64,000 bases of DNA, from positions 310,001 to 374,000 of the forward strand of contig NZ_LVYD01000124.1 in NCBI RefSeq assembly GCF_002077945.1. The letters are read 5' to 3'. This document shows positions 42,554-50,862 of this stretch, piece after piece. The position numbers and the translations under genes are program-made. The notes under the pieces were generated by a model. It was not told the DNA's origin. It ran no database searches and saw only the letters and a list, made by a program, of their open reading frames with translations. Source of the DNA: Niastella vici. Lineage in GTDB: Bacteria > Bacteroidota > Bacteroidia > Chitinophagales > Chitinophagaceae. Every line of letters begins with the position of its first letter. Within the stretch, counting starts at the first letter, position 1.

Positions 42554-44059
42554 ATGAAGAAACTTTACGCCCTGTTGTTATTGACCAGTATCACGTATGC
42601 CGCCAATTCACAAATGCGGCTGGGGATCATGGGAGGTCCGCAATCGTCGTCAGTAATTGAAAAAAATTTCATACCAGGCTGGGAAACAACCGTTAAGCCC
42701 TTCTATTCAAAAAGAAGCGGCCTTAACCTGGGTATCATCGGCGAAATTCCGCTCGGTTATTCGAATAAGGTCTTTTTTCAGCCCGGCATTTTTTATTCGA
42801 CCAAGGGCCGTAAATACCAGCGTTACTTCGACACGGCCGCTGTAAAAACCGATACCTTATTTCACAACAATACTTTTTCACCCAATTATATTGATGTTCC
42901 GCTGAACATAACGTTGAAATTACACATGAGCAGGAAAGCCAGTTTTTTGCTCAGCGCCGGTCCCTACCTGTCGTTCTTCTATAGCGGAAAACAAACTACC
43001 GAAACAAGGGTAGCTAATGGTACCGACGTTAAATATACCAGCAACGAATCGAATATACAGGTGGGTAAGGACGATAATAAAGTTACCACCTTTGATTTGG
43101 GCGTGAATTTCAGGGCCGGGTTCGAACTGGGCAATGTACTATTGACCGGTTTCATTAGCCAGGGGTTAACCAACTTTTACGATGCTTCGTACAAAGGCAC
43201 GTTCAAACATCAGGTCATTGGCGCCTCTCTTGGTTTCTGGTTGAACAAAAAGACCGTATTGACCAACGACAGGGATAAAGATGGTGTTCCCGATAAAGCA
43301 GATGCCTGTCCCGATGTGCCGGGTTCGGCCAAAGCTGGCGGTTGCCCCGATAAAGACGGCGACGGCGTTGCCGATGCAGTTGATAAATGCCCCGATGTGC
43401 CGGGAGAAGCCCGCTACAGAGGATGCCCCGTCCCCGACCGCGACCACGACAGTGTTATAGATGACGAAGACAAGTGCCCCGATGTGCCCGGGCTTGTTAA
43501 ATACCATGGTTGCCCGCCGCCCGATACCGATGGCGACGGCCTGAACGATGAAGAAGATCTTTGTCCCGATAAACCAGGTCCCAAAGAGTTTAATGGTTGC
43601 CCCATCCCCGACAGTGATGGAGATGGCGTAAATGACAGGGACGACAAATGCCCCACCTTAGCGGGCACGAAAGAAAACAATGGTTGTCCGGCCATTAAGC
43701 AGGAGATCATTGAAAAAGTGAACTATGCTGCTAAAAAAATATTCTTTGCAACCGGCAGCGACAAAATATTACCAGCTTCGTATCCCGCGCTGAATAATGT
43801 TGCGAACATTCTGAAAGCCAATGGTACCCTGATACTGGTAGTAGAAGGTTATACCGATAATGTAGGTAAACCGGCATCCAATTTGACCTTATCGCAGCAG
43901 CGTGCTGATGCCGTGAAAAATTACCTGGTTCAAAAAGGCCTTGACGCCAGCAGGTTACAGGCTACCGGCTATGGACAGGAAAAAGCCGTTGCCGATAACA
44001 GCACACCCGAAGGCCGGGCAGCCAACCGCAGGGTTGAACTGAGGGTTTCACAGCAATAG
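42554..44059 (+). CDS. OmpA family outer-membrane protein with TSP3 repeats
   Basis: 501 residues. Signal peptide (ending YAANSQ, about residue 20), an eight-strand-type outer-membrane barrel (about 20-235), then five calcium-binding thrombospondin type 3 repeats (about 240-380; DRDKDGVPDKADACPDVPG and variants). A C-terminal OmpA peptidoglycan-binding domain has VVEGYTDNVG and AANRRVELRV (key Asp and Arg). It links outer membrane to wall. PorE/PorF-like gliding or secretion proteins share parts of this layout, but no such genes are near. A terminator follows. Confidence 0.93.
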   Translation: MKKLYALLLLTSITYAANSQMRLGIMGGPQSSSVIEKNFIPGWETTVKPFYSKRSGLNLGIIGEIPLGYSNKVFFQPGIFYSTKGRKYQRYFDTAAVKTDTLFHNNTFSPNYIDVPLNITLKLHMSRKASFLLSAGPYLSFFYSGKQTTETRVANGTDVKYTSNESNIQVGKDDNKVTTFDLGVNFRAGFELGNVLLTGFISQGLTNFYDASYKGTFKHQVIGASLGFWLNKKTVLTNDRDKDGVPDKADACPDVPGSAKAGGCPDKDGDGVADAVDKCPDVPGEARYRGCPVPDRDHDSVIDDEDKCPDVPGLVKYHGCPPPDTDGDGLNDEEDLCPDKPGPKEFNGCPIPDSDGDGVNDRDDKCPTLAGTKENNGCPAIKQEIIEKVNYAAKKIFFATGSDKILPASYPALNNVANILKANGTLILVVEGYTDNVGKPASNLTLSQQRADAVKNYLVQKGLDASRLQATGYGQEKAVADNSTPEGRAANRRVELRVSQQ

Positions 44060-44123
44060 GGATGAGGAGGAGTTATAATTTGATTTTAATCTATTTGTAG
44101 CTAATACTTATGAACAAATTATC

Positions 44124-44167
44124 AGCCACTCATGTAATAACATACATGTGTGGCTTTAATTTTTTTA
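44124..44167 (+). terminator. Rho-independent terminator after the OmpA/TSP3 gene
   Basis: AGCCAC-CATGT pairs with ACATG-GTGGCT (one T-T mismatch) around an 8-base loop and is followed by TTAATTTTTTTATTTT. The rest of the 44060-44357 gap is AT-rich with no gene. Confidence 0.75.
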
Positions 44168-44357
44168 TTTTGTGCCGGGGGAAAATGAACGTTAGTTAAA
44201 GCCCGAAAGGGGATAATTTACACAACAGCTTTCCTGCCTTAAGGCGTTAAAAGGTTCAAAATGTTAAGAATTAGTAAAAAACCAGATATTTGGACCTTAT
44301 ATCCCGCAATAAAAATAAACTTACGTTACACATCTGTAAAGAAAAAAACACTCGTAA

Positions 44358-46067
44358 ATGAACAAACTGGTAAAAGTAGCAGGATTAGTAACTGCCCTTG
44401 TGATTGCTGACCATACCTCCTTTGCGCAGCAAGAGAAAAGCATAAAAACAGGAGATGTGCCGAAGGGATGGCACCTGCTCGACAAAACCAAAGACGGATA
44501 CTATGGGATCAGTATCAATAAAGCCTATGAGTTTATTCATAGCAAAAACCTCAAAGGCAAAACCGTAGTGGTGGCCATTATTGACTCGGGCATCGATACC
44601 CTGCACGAAGACCTGAAAGACATTCTTTGGGTAAACCCCAAAGAAATACCCGGCAACGGTATTGATGATGATGGCAATGGCTATATCGATGATGTACACG
44701 GCTGGAACTTTATTGGCGGTAAAGATGGCAAGAACGTAAAACAGGACTCTTACGAAGGAGCCCGGGTTTACCATATGTTTAAAAGTAAGTATGAAGGCAA
44801 AACCATTGACACCACCCAACTTTCGGCCGACGATAAAGACGAATATGCGATGTGGCTGAAAGCCAAAAAGAAAATTGAAGGCGATGGTAATGAGGAAGGG
44901 GTCGACCTGGTAATGTTGAAAAGAGCGTTGATCAGCGCACAAAAAAGCGACAGCGTTATGCGTAAAGCGTTGAATAAAGAAACCTACACCGGTAACGATG
45001 TAGATACCTTCAATGCCGTTTCAGGTTCCGATAAATCGGCCAAAGGAGCCCTGCTGTATTTATTCAAGGCCAACCAAATGATGGAAACCACCAACAAAGA
45101 GTTCATCGATGGTTTTGAAGAGTTTGTAAGCGGTGAAGAAAGAAAGGCCGAAGCCAAGGAAAAAGCGCCCCAAAACTACCGCGGCGATATTACCCACGAT
45201 AACGAGCAGGATATCAACGACCGCAGCTACGGTAACCCCGATGTAATGGCTTCTACCCCATTCCACGGTACGCACGTAGCCGGTATCATTGGCGCCATTC
45301 GCAACAATGGCAAGGGTATGGATGGCGTGGCCGATAACGTACGAATAATGATGATCCGTGCCGTGCCCGATGGCGATGAGCACGATAAAGATATTGCCCT
45401 GGCCATTCGCTATGCAGTTGATAACGGCGCCAAAGTGGTGAACATGAGCTTTGGTAAAGACTTCTCGCCCCAGAAAAAATGGGTAGATGAGGCCGTTAAA
45501 TATGCCGAAAGCAAGGGCGTGTTGCTGGTACATGCAGCTGGTAACGATGCCAAGAACGTTGATACCGCTGATAATTTCCCGAACCCCATTATGAGAAGCA
45601 CGCACACCCAGGCCTCTAACTGGATCACCGTAGGCGCCAGTGGCGACCCAAGGGCCGGCGGTTTCACCGCTTCGTTCTCGAACTACGGTAAAAAAGAGGT
45701 AGATGTATTTGCACCCGGTGTAAAAATTTACTCAAGCATTCCCGGTGGTAATACCTATGGAAATGCACAGGGTACCAGTATGGCCTGCCCGGTTGTTGTT
45801 GGAACAGCCGCCTTTTTGCTGGAATATTTCCCTTACCTCACGCCGCAGCAGTTAAAATACTGCATCACCAAATCGGCCCAGGTGCCCGATGGCAAGGTTA
45901 AAAAACCAGGTACCGATGAGCTGGTTGCCCTGAGCGACCTGAGCGAAAGCGGTGGTATCATCAATGCGTATGAAGCCGCTAAAGTAGCAGCTACGCTTGA
46001 TCCTTCGGGTAAAACCACCCCCAAAAAACCATCGCCCAAACCAACGTTGAAGAATAAGAAAGGATAG
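44358..46067 (+). CDS. Subtilisin-like S8 serine peptidase, exported
   Basis: 569 residues with signal peptide (LVTALVIADHTSFAQQ). Catalytic triad: Asp in VVVAIIDSGIDT (about 75), His in FHGTHVAGIIGAI (about 303) and Ser in GTSMACPVVVGTAAF (about 473); the oxyanion Asn is in LVHAAGNDAKN. An insertion of about 170 charged residues separates Asp from His, much longer than in subtilisin. The C-terminus is a Lys/Pro-rich tail (KPSPKPTLKNKKG). No type IX secretion C-terminal domain is apparent. It is likely periplasmic or secreted. Confidence 0.93.
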   Translation: MNKLVKVAGLVTALVIADHTSFAQQEKSIKTGDVPKGWHLLDKTKDGYYGISINKAYEFIHSKNLKGKTVVVAIIDSGIDTLHEDLKDILWVNPKEIPGNGIDDDGNGYIDDVHGWNFIGGKDGKNVKQDSYEGARVYHMFKSKYEGKTIDTTQLSADDKDEYAMWLKAKKKIEGDGNEEGVDLVMLKRALISAQKSDSVMRKALNKETYTGNDVDTFNAVSGSDKSAKGALLYLFKANQMMETTNKEFIDGFEEFVSGEERKAEAKEKAPQNYRGDITHDNEQDINDRSYGNPDVMASTPFHGTHVAGIIGAIRNNGKGMDGVADNVRIMMIRAVPDGDEHDKDIALAIRYAVDNGAKVVNMSFGKDFSPQKKWVDEAVKYAESKGVLLVHAAGNDAKNVDTADNFPNPIMRSTHTQASNWITVGASGDPRAGGFTASFSNYGKKEVDVFAPGVKIYSSIPGGNTYGNAQGTSMACPVVVGTAAFLLEYFPYLTPQQLKYCITKSAQVPDGKVKKPGTDELVALSDLSESGGIINAYEAAKVAATLDPSGKTTPKKPSPKPTLKNKKG

Positions 46068-46085
46068 TTTTCCGATATATACAAC

Positions 46086-46124
46086 AGGGCTCAAATAACT
46101 GGCATGACCACTTATTTGGGCCCT
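46086..46124 (+). terminator. Hairpin after the S8 peptidase gene
   Basis: A continuous 13-bp stem (AGGGCTCAAATAA with TTATTTGGGCCCT, one G-T pair) around a 13-base loop, followed by a short TTT. The T-run is weak. Confidence 0.6.
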
Positions 46125-46138
46125 TTGCTATTCTATGC

Positions 46139-46272
46139 AGTCGCCGGTTACCGGTTGCCAGTTTCCAGGCCTTCAGCTCAGGATGCCCGCCAATAATCAG
46201 ACCGCTAATAATTTTTGAGCCCCGGTAACCGGTAACCGGTAACTGGTAACTGGTAACTGGCAACTGGCAACT
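46139..46272. repeat. Heptamer fold-back element, TGGTAAC family (copy 2)
   Basis: Left arm GTCGCCG, GTTACCG, GTTGCCA, GTTTCCA. Right arm is seven clean units: CGGTAAC three times, TGGTAAC twice, TGGCAAC twice. The spacer contains ATGCCCGCCAATAATC, shared with the copy at 47846, and a GAGCCCCGGTAACCGG boundary. Confidence 0.8.
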
Positions 46273-46295
46273 TTTAAGTACATTTAGCAAAAAGT

Positions 46296-46925
46296 ATGGT
46301 TAATAAAAAGGAAATTACCGTACCTGATTTTTACAAAACCTATATCAACGCACTGCAGGAAGACAACCTGCCCGAAGCCCTCGCCAACAACACCCGCCGA
46401 TTTCGCAAACTACTGAAACAAATACCCCACAAAAAGATCAACTACGCGTACGCCGAAGGCAAATGGACCATCAAGGAACTGTTGCAACACATCATCGATG
46501 CCGAACGGGTATTCATTTACCGGGCGCTTACCTTTGCCCGTATGGACCCCGCTCCCCTGCCCGGTTTTGATGAGAACAACTGGGCCATTACCGCCAAAGC
46601 GCCCAAACGTAAATGGAATGACCTGGTCGATGAATTCAAGGCCCTGCGCAGCGCCAATGAACTGTTCCTGAATTCGCTCGACGATGACCAGCTGCTGCAA
46701 ACCGGTTCTGCAAACAACAATACCATCAGCGTGGCCGGACTGGCATTTGTTTGCGCGGGTCATGTGGCCCATCACATGCGCATCATCAGGGAAAGGTATT
46801 TGAACGATCAGCCGGCAAACGCAAAAGAAGAACCGGTGAAACCTGCCGTAAAAGGAAAGAAAGTGAAGGCCAGGGAAAAAGTAAAAATTGAGAAGAAGAA
46901 AAAGAAGAAGAGAACTGTTAGGTAG
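46296..46925 (+). CDS. DinB family protein with poly-lysine tail
   Basis: 209 residues. A four-helix DinB/YfiT-like domain (about 10-170) carries the usual metal-binding His positions in ELLQHIIDAERVFIYRAL and CAGHVAHHMRIIRERYL. Members act in thiol transfer, dehalogenation or DNA-damage responses; this one cannot be assigned. The C-terminal 40 residues are almost only Lys, Glu, Val and Ala (for example KIEKKKKKKRTVR), which is unusual and may bind nucleic acid or membrane. Confidence 0.85.
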   Translation: MVNKKEITVPDFYKTYINALQEDNLPEALANNTRRFRKLLKQIPHKKINYAYAEGKWTIKELLQHIIDAERVFIYRALTFARMDPAPLPGFDENNWAITAKAPKRKWNDLVDEFKALRSANELFLNSLDDDQLLQTGSANNNTISVAGLAFVCAGHVAHHMRIIRERYLNDQPANAKEEPVKPAVKGKKVKAREKVKIEKKKKKKRTVR

Positions 46926-47032
46926 GAACACAAGGCCCCTGATCTTTTGTAGTACTGGCTTGTAACGCATTGGAATGCTCGAGCCACCTTCGCCATTGCC
47001 CCGCCTTCGCTCCGCTATGGACGGGCAGGCAT

Positions 47033-47797
47033 TTATCCTTTATACATTTTCCGGATACTATCTGTAAACAACGCGTATAAGGCTTTCAGTGAAGGATGTT
47101 GCTGCAAAAGCGCCAGGTGTTTTTGAATAGTAGCGTCGTCGTTCCTTATGGCCGGACCGGTTTGTACAGCCGCCGGTTCATATTCGTTCAGCCTGTCGGC
47201 CACGGCAGTGATCAGTGGCAGCAACATAGTAAAATCCAGTTTTTCGTGTAAACAATAAGCTTTGGCCAAAGCATATAAATGGTTGGTAAAATTGCTGACC
47301 ATAACGGCCGCTACATGCATTTTGAGGCGTTCTTCATCGCCGGCCTGTTGTACCTGGTGAGAAACTGAGTTTGCAAACTCAGTGATGAAGGCCAGGTCAT
47401 CTTCGGTGTTGCCATCGACCAGGAAGGGAATATCGGGCAATTCATTTAATTCGCTGCGCAGGCTTTGCAGGGGGTACAAAACCCCGTAGTTCCTGCTACA
47501 GGCGCTTAATACGTCTTTCGACACCGCCCCCGCAGTATGCACAACCAGTTTATTATTCAGCCGCAGGTTCGCAGCTATGCCGGCCACCGCGGTATCGGTT
47601 ACTGCCACCACATACAGATCGGCATCTGGTGTCAGCTGTTTCACATCGGCGGTAAAGGAGGCAGCAAGCGTATCGGCCAGCTCCTCGGCATGCAGGGGAT
47701 TCCTTCCACAAACCTGCACTATCTCGTGGTCGGCCGCCAAAAATCTTTTTCCCAATATTGTGGCAACATTTCCAGTACCTATGATGACTACTCTCAA
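47033..47797 (-). CDS. Rossmann-like/DUF2520 oxidoreductase
   Basis: 254 residues. An N-terminal NADP-binding Rossmann fold (VVIIGTGNVATILGKRF) resembles ProC and F420-dependent reductases. The C-terminal half is DUF2520 helical (AAVMVSNFTNHLYALAKAYC and QTGPAIRNDDATIQKHL). The family is annotated as short-chain or 6-phosphogluconate-dehydrogenase-like, with substrate unknown. It is followed upstream by pcm on the same strand across a heptamer element. Confidence 0.88.
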   Translation of the reverse strand: MRVVIIGTGNVATILGKRFLAADHEIVQVCGRNPLHAEELADTLAASFTADVKQLTPDADLYVVAVTDTAVAGIAANLRLNNKLVVHTAGAVSKDVLSACSRNYGVLYPLQSLRSELNELPDIPFLVDGNTEDDLAFITEFANSVSHQVQQAGDEERLKMHVAAVMVSNFTNHLYALAKAYCLHEKLDFTMLLPLITAVADRLNEYEPAAVQTGPAIRNDDATIQKHLALLQQHPSLKALYALFTDSIRKMYKG

Positions 47798-47845
47798 TTT
47801 CTTGATTCTTTGTTCTATGATTTATACATTCCTGAGTTCTTTAAC

Positions 47846-47953
47846 TTCTGGTTGCCGGGGTTTCTGGTTCCCAGGGCTTCCCCGAAGAATGCCCGCCAAT
47901 AATCGAACGCTATCGATTTGCGCCCCGGTAACCGGTACCAGGTAACTGGTAAC
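47846..47953. repeat. Heptamer fold-back element, TGGTAAC family (copy 3)
   Basis: Left arm GTTGCCG, GGGTTTC, TGGTTCC, CAGGG and right arm CGGTAAC, CGGTACC, AGGTAAC, TGGTAAC. The spacer ATGCCCGCCAATAATCGAAC and the GCCCCGGTAACCGGTA boundary match the copy at 46139. It ends 2 bases before the pcm stop codon. Confidence 0.8.
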
Positions 47954-47955
47954 TT

Positions 47956-48612
47956 CTATTGATTTTTTCCTTCAACCATTGGCACAAACGAAAATTTATC
48001 GTACAATTCTTCGGCCACACTGCCATCCGGTTGTTTGGTAAGGCGTAACATGCGTTGAACATGCCCCTCGCCTACCGGTATCACCATTTTACCGCCCACT
48101 TTCATCTGATCTATCAGTTTTGGCGGAATATACGGCGCCGCTGCGGTAACGATCACTTTATCGAAAGGCGCATAGGTGGGCAGGCCTTCATACCCGTCAC
48201 CATAAAAATATTTTATGTTGGGGTATTTGCTCCGCAGAATAAAACCGCGGTGTTCTTCAAACAATTTTTTCTGCCGTTCAATGGTGTATACCTGGGCGTT
48301 CATTTCGCCCAGGATAATAGCCTGATAGCCGCTGCCCGTACCAATCTCCAGCACCTTTTCGTAAGGCTTTACCTCCAGTAACTGGGTTTGGTAAGCAACG
48401 GTATAAGGTTGTGAAATGGTTTGTCCTTCTGCAATGGGAAAAGCCCGGTCTTCGTAAGCGACCCTGTCTAAAGCTGAATCGAGGAAATAATGCCGGGGAA
48501 CCTGTAAAATAGCTGTAAGCACCCGTTCATCGGTAATGCCTTTCTGTTTTAATTGATCAACCAGTTGTTTTCGCAATCCCTTATGCCGGTAAGTATCTTC
48601 AAACGTTCTCAT
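47956..48612 (-). CDS. pcm: Protein-L-isoaspartate O-methyltransferase
   Basis: 218 residues from the ATG at 48612; the ATG at 48621 overlaps the promoter's -7 box. It methylates isoaspartate in aged proteins using SAM, starting their repair. Family motifs: AEGQTISQPYTVAYQTQLL, VLEIGTGSGYQAIIL (SAM motif I), VYTIERQKKL, FDKVIVTAAAPYIP and GGKMVIPVGEG. Length is normal. It is monocistronic or cotranscribed with the DUF2520 gene. Confidence 0.95.
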   Translation of the reverse strand: MRTFEDTYRHKGLRKQLVDQLKQKGITDERVLTAILQVPRHYFLDSALDRVAYEDRAFPIAEGQTISQPYTVAYQTQLLEVKPYEKVLEIGTGSGYQAIILGEMNAQVYTIERQKKLFEEHRGFILRSKYPNIKYFYGDGYEGLPTYAPFDKVIVTAAAPYIPPKLIDQMKVGGKMVIPVGEGHVQRMLRLTKQPDGSVAEELYDKFSFVPMVEGKNQ

Positions 48613-48620
48613 AAACGCCA

Positions 48621-48628
48621 CAAAGATA
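48621..48628 (-). promoter_or_regulatory. -7 box TATCTTTG directly before pcm
   Basis: CAAAGATA on the plus strand gives a perfect minus-strand TAnnTTTG ending 9 bases from the ATG at 48612, implying a near-leaderless mRNA. The -33 region is occupied by heptamer words. Confidence 0.55.
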
Positions 48629-48638
48629 GTTCAATTGT

Positions 48639-48693
48639 AGTTACCGGTTGCCAGTTACCGGTTCCCGGGACCCGCAAACTGGTAACTGGCGAC
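48639..48693. repeat. Compact heptamer fold-back element, TGGTAAC family (copy 4)
   Basis: Left arm GTTACCG, GTTGCCA, GTTACCG, GTTCCCG, GGACCCG and a short right arm AACTGGTAACTGGCGAC with almost no spacer. It may be a shortened form of the longer copies. Confidence 0.65.
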
Positions 48694-48730
48694 GTATTGT
48701 TAATTGTAATTTATCTGTTGTTAATCAATG

Positions 48731-49624
48731 TTACAGTTCACCTCGTGAAGCGGCATAAAGTTCGTACCAATCCTGGTGATCGAGATCAATGGTGAATGCA
48801 TTGGCGATATTGCGAATGCGTTGTTCATTGATGGTGCCAATAAGCGGCAGGGCGCCTAATTTTACCAGCCAGGCAACAGCAAGGGATTCTATATCAGCAT
48901 TGTATTTTTTGCCAATTTCTTCCAGCTTTGTACGCACTTTTACCGCCTGCGCATCGGTGCCATTCGCAATACGGCCGGCAGCCAGCGGCGCCGAAGCCAG
49001 CGGACGCATATACCGTTGTTTTATATAATCAACCTGGCCATTGTCGAGCGCCGCCGTGTTCAACAGGCTCAGTTCAATATGATTGGTTACAATAGGCGTT
49101 TTTAATAGAGAAGCCAGCAGCTGGTGTTGGAACACAGTGAAATTCACCACGCCCACGTTCTTCACCTTGCCCGAATCTTTCAGGCGTTGTAAGGCCAAAG
49201 CCGTTTCTTCTACATTCGACAGGTGATCGAGGTGATTGAGCAGGAAAATATCAATATAATCAGACTTAAGTTTACGCAATGAATTATCAACACTTTTGAG
49301 AATATGCTCCCTGGAGGTGTTGTAATGTTTTACGCGCACTTCTGGTTTACCGGCATTCGGTACAACCAGCCCGCATTTGGAGAATAACACAATATCTTCC
49401 CGTTTGAACGACTTGCGGCTGATGAGCTTTCCAAACAGTTCTTCGCACTGGTAATCGCCGTAAATATCTGCATGATCAAACGTGTTAATACCTAATTCCA
49501 GGCAAAGATTTACGATCTTTTCCATGGTTTGGGCAGCATCGCCTGTTACTTCATTCCATCTGTAAAAACCATAAATGGCCGGTGATACCTTGGGTCCTGA
49601 ATCGCTGAGATAGATCTTTTCCAT
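48731..49624 (-). CDS. Aldo/keto reductase (YdhF-like)
   Basis: 297 residues, AKR TIM barrel. The catalytic tetrad can be placed: Asp and Tyr in FDHADIYGDYQCEELFG, Lys in DIVLFSKCG, and an Asn-His in DIFLLNHLDHL. The NADPH-binding end has PLIGTINEQRIRNI. It reduces an unknown aldehyde or ketone. No partner gene is adjacent. Confidence 0.92.
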   Translation of the reverse strand: MEKIYLSDSGPKVSPAIYGFYRWNEVTGDAAQTMEKIVNLCLELGINTFDHADIYGDYQCEELFGKLISRKSFKREDIVLFSKCGLVVPNAGKPEVRVKHYNTSREHILKSVDNSLRKLKSDYIDIFLLNHLDHLSNVEETALALQRLKDSGKVKNVGVVNFTVFQHQLLASLLKTPIVTNHIELSLLNTAALDNGQVDYIKQRYMRPLASAPLAAGRIANGTDAQAVKVRTKLEEIGKKYNADIESLAVAWLVKLGALPLIGTINEQRIRNIANAFTIDLDHQDWYELYAASRGEL

Positions 49625-49708
49625 GCAGATAATTGTTTTTTACTAATACGCAATTATCGGGATTAAATGAATACAATACAAAATTTACCCCTTACAAGTT
49701 TTTAATTC

Positions 49709-49726
49709 CCCCGCGCACGCGCGGGG
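49709..49726. terminator. GC-rich hairpin (CCCCGCGC/GCGCGGGG)
   Basis: An 8-bp stem with a 2-base loop lies just past the terminator of the minus-strand lipoprotein gene. It has no T-run. Confidence 0.4.
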
Positions 49727-49727
49727 C

Positions 49728-49758
49728 AAAAAAAAGGCGTCCCGATGAATCGGGACGC
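49728..49758 (-). terminator. Terminator of the PKD/DNRLRE lipoprotein gene
   Basis: A 10-bp stem (GCGTCCCGAT / ATCGGGACGC) with loop GA is followed on the minus strand by eight T. The stem closely resembles the one at 6559-6592. Confidence 0.8.
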
Positions 49759-49785
49759 GTATTTATTCGTCAATTAAAACTGTTG

Positions 49786-50712
49786 TTATTGATAGATCAC
49801 CACCAGTTTGGGGTGCTTATCAGGATAGGTAGCATTGTGGCTGGCTACAAAGATCCTGCTGTTATAAGTAACCTCGTTCTGCAGTTTTAAAAAAAACCCA
49901 TAATTGGCATTGTTATTTACCATTGAACCAACCATCGCCGTTACATCCAGGTTCAGGTCAAGCGTGCTTGAATTGGTATGCGGTACCAGTATCTGGTTAG
50001 TGGTTGTTACAGTCGGTTGATTACTCCATGAAACGGTTGAAGTTGACCAGTTTGAAGTTACCTGTTGTACATACATTGCATTGGCCGTACCATAATTCGC
50101 ATGAATTTGGTCACCGGTTGTAGGCGCCGGGTTTGAATATAAATACAGGTTAGCACTTTTAATGGTGGCCGTGGCCGGAATGCTGCTTAAATCAAATTTT
50201 ACAACTCCCCGCAGCGTAAAAGGACCACCCGAGGTCCATGCATCTGCTTCAAGCGAGGCCTGGGTTAAACCCGATGCATCACTGCCATTTAATGTGGCTA
50301 TGGTATATTCCAATGGGTTGTTATTGGGTTGTAAGGTGAGCGTTTTTGTGGTTACCACCGGCGGGTTAACCAAAACCGCCACCGTGTCAACACCAGTAGC
50401 CCCTTTATCATCTGTAACCATTAATTGAAATACATAACTTCCCTGTGCAACGAATCTAATTGCAGTAGACGCCGAACCCGGGTTTACAATGGTAGTATTG
50501 GTAGGCCCCGAAACCTGGCTCCACAAATAAGCCACCACTTTACCATCGGCATCTGTTCCTGTGCCTGAAAGCACTACTGAATCGGGAAATGTAATCGTCT
50601 TTGACTGACCGGCATCGGCAACCGGTACTTTATTCTCTTCAAAATCTTTCTTACAGCTTACCACGAACAACACCATGGAAAGAACTGCCAGCGAGTAAAG
50701 GGTTTTGGACAT
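49786..50712 (-). CDS. Lipoprotein with PKD domain and DNRLRE-type beta-sandwich
   Basis: 308 residues. Lipoprotein signal ending FVVSC (Cys about 20). A PKD domain follows (about 30-115; VPVADAGQSKTITF, VVAYLWSQVSG, GSYVFQLMVTDDKG). The C-terminal DNRLRE-type domain (about 125-308) shows VVKFDLSSIPATATIKSANLYLY and VTSNWSTSTVSWSNQPTVT. Such domains are non-catalytic and occur on cell-surface or secreted proteins that bind glycans or proteins. No polysaccharide operon is adjacent. Confidence 0.88.
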   Translation of the reverse strand: MSKTLYSLAVLSMVLFVVSCKKDFEENKVPVADAGQSKTITFPDSVVLSGTGTDADGKVVAYLWSQVSGPTNTTIVNPGSASTAIRFVAQGSYVFQLMVTDDKGATGVDTVAVLVNPPVVTTKTLTLQPNNNPLEYTIATLNGSDASGLTQASLEADAWTSGGPFTLRGVVKFDLSSIPATATIKSANLYLYSNPAPTTGDQIHANYGTANAMYVQQVTSNWSTSTVSWSNQPTVTTTNQILVPHTNSSTLDLNLDVTAMVGSMVNNNANYGFFLKLQNEVTYNSRIFVASHNATYPDKHPKLVVIYQ

Positions 50713-50862
50713 AACGAGACTATTTTAAATTAACAAGCAAAATAATACTCATTATTCCGAAAAGGAAATCTTATAAGCTCCATTTGATAACCGTGCAGAA
50801 AAGGCCGATAACCGCGCAGTTTTGCCAATAAGCGTGCACGATTACCGGCCCCAATAAATGTT

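Noticed and set aside
44110-44199. Short ATG frame after the OmpA/TSP3 gene
   Set aside because: It reads across the terminator stem and T-run and has no protein-like features.
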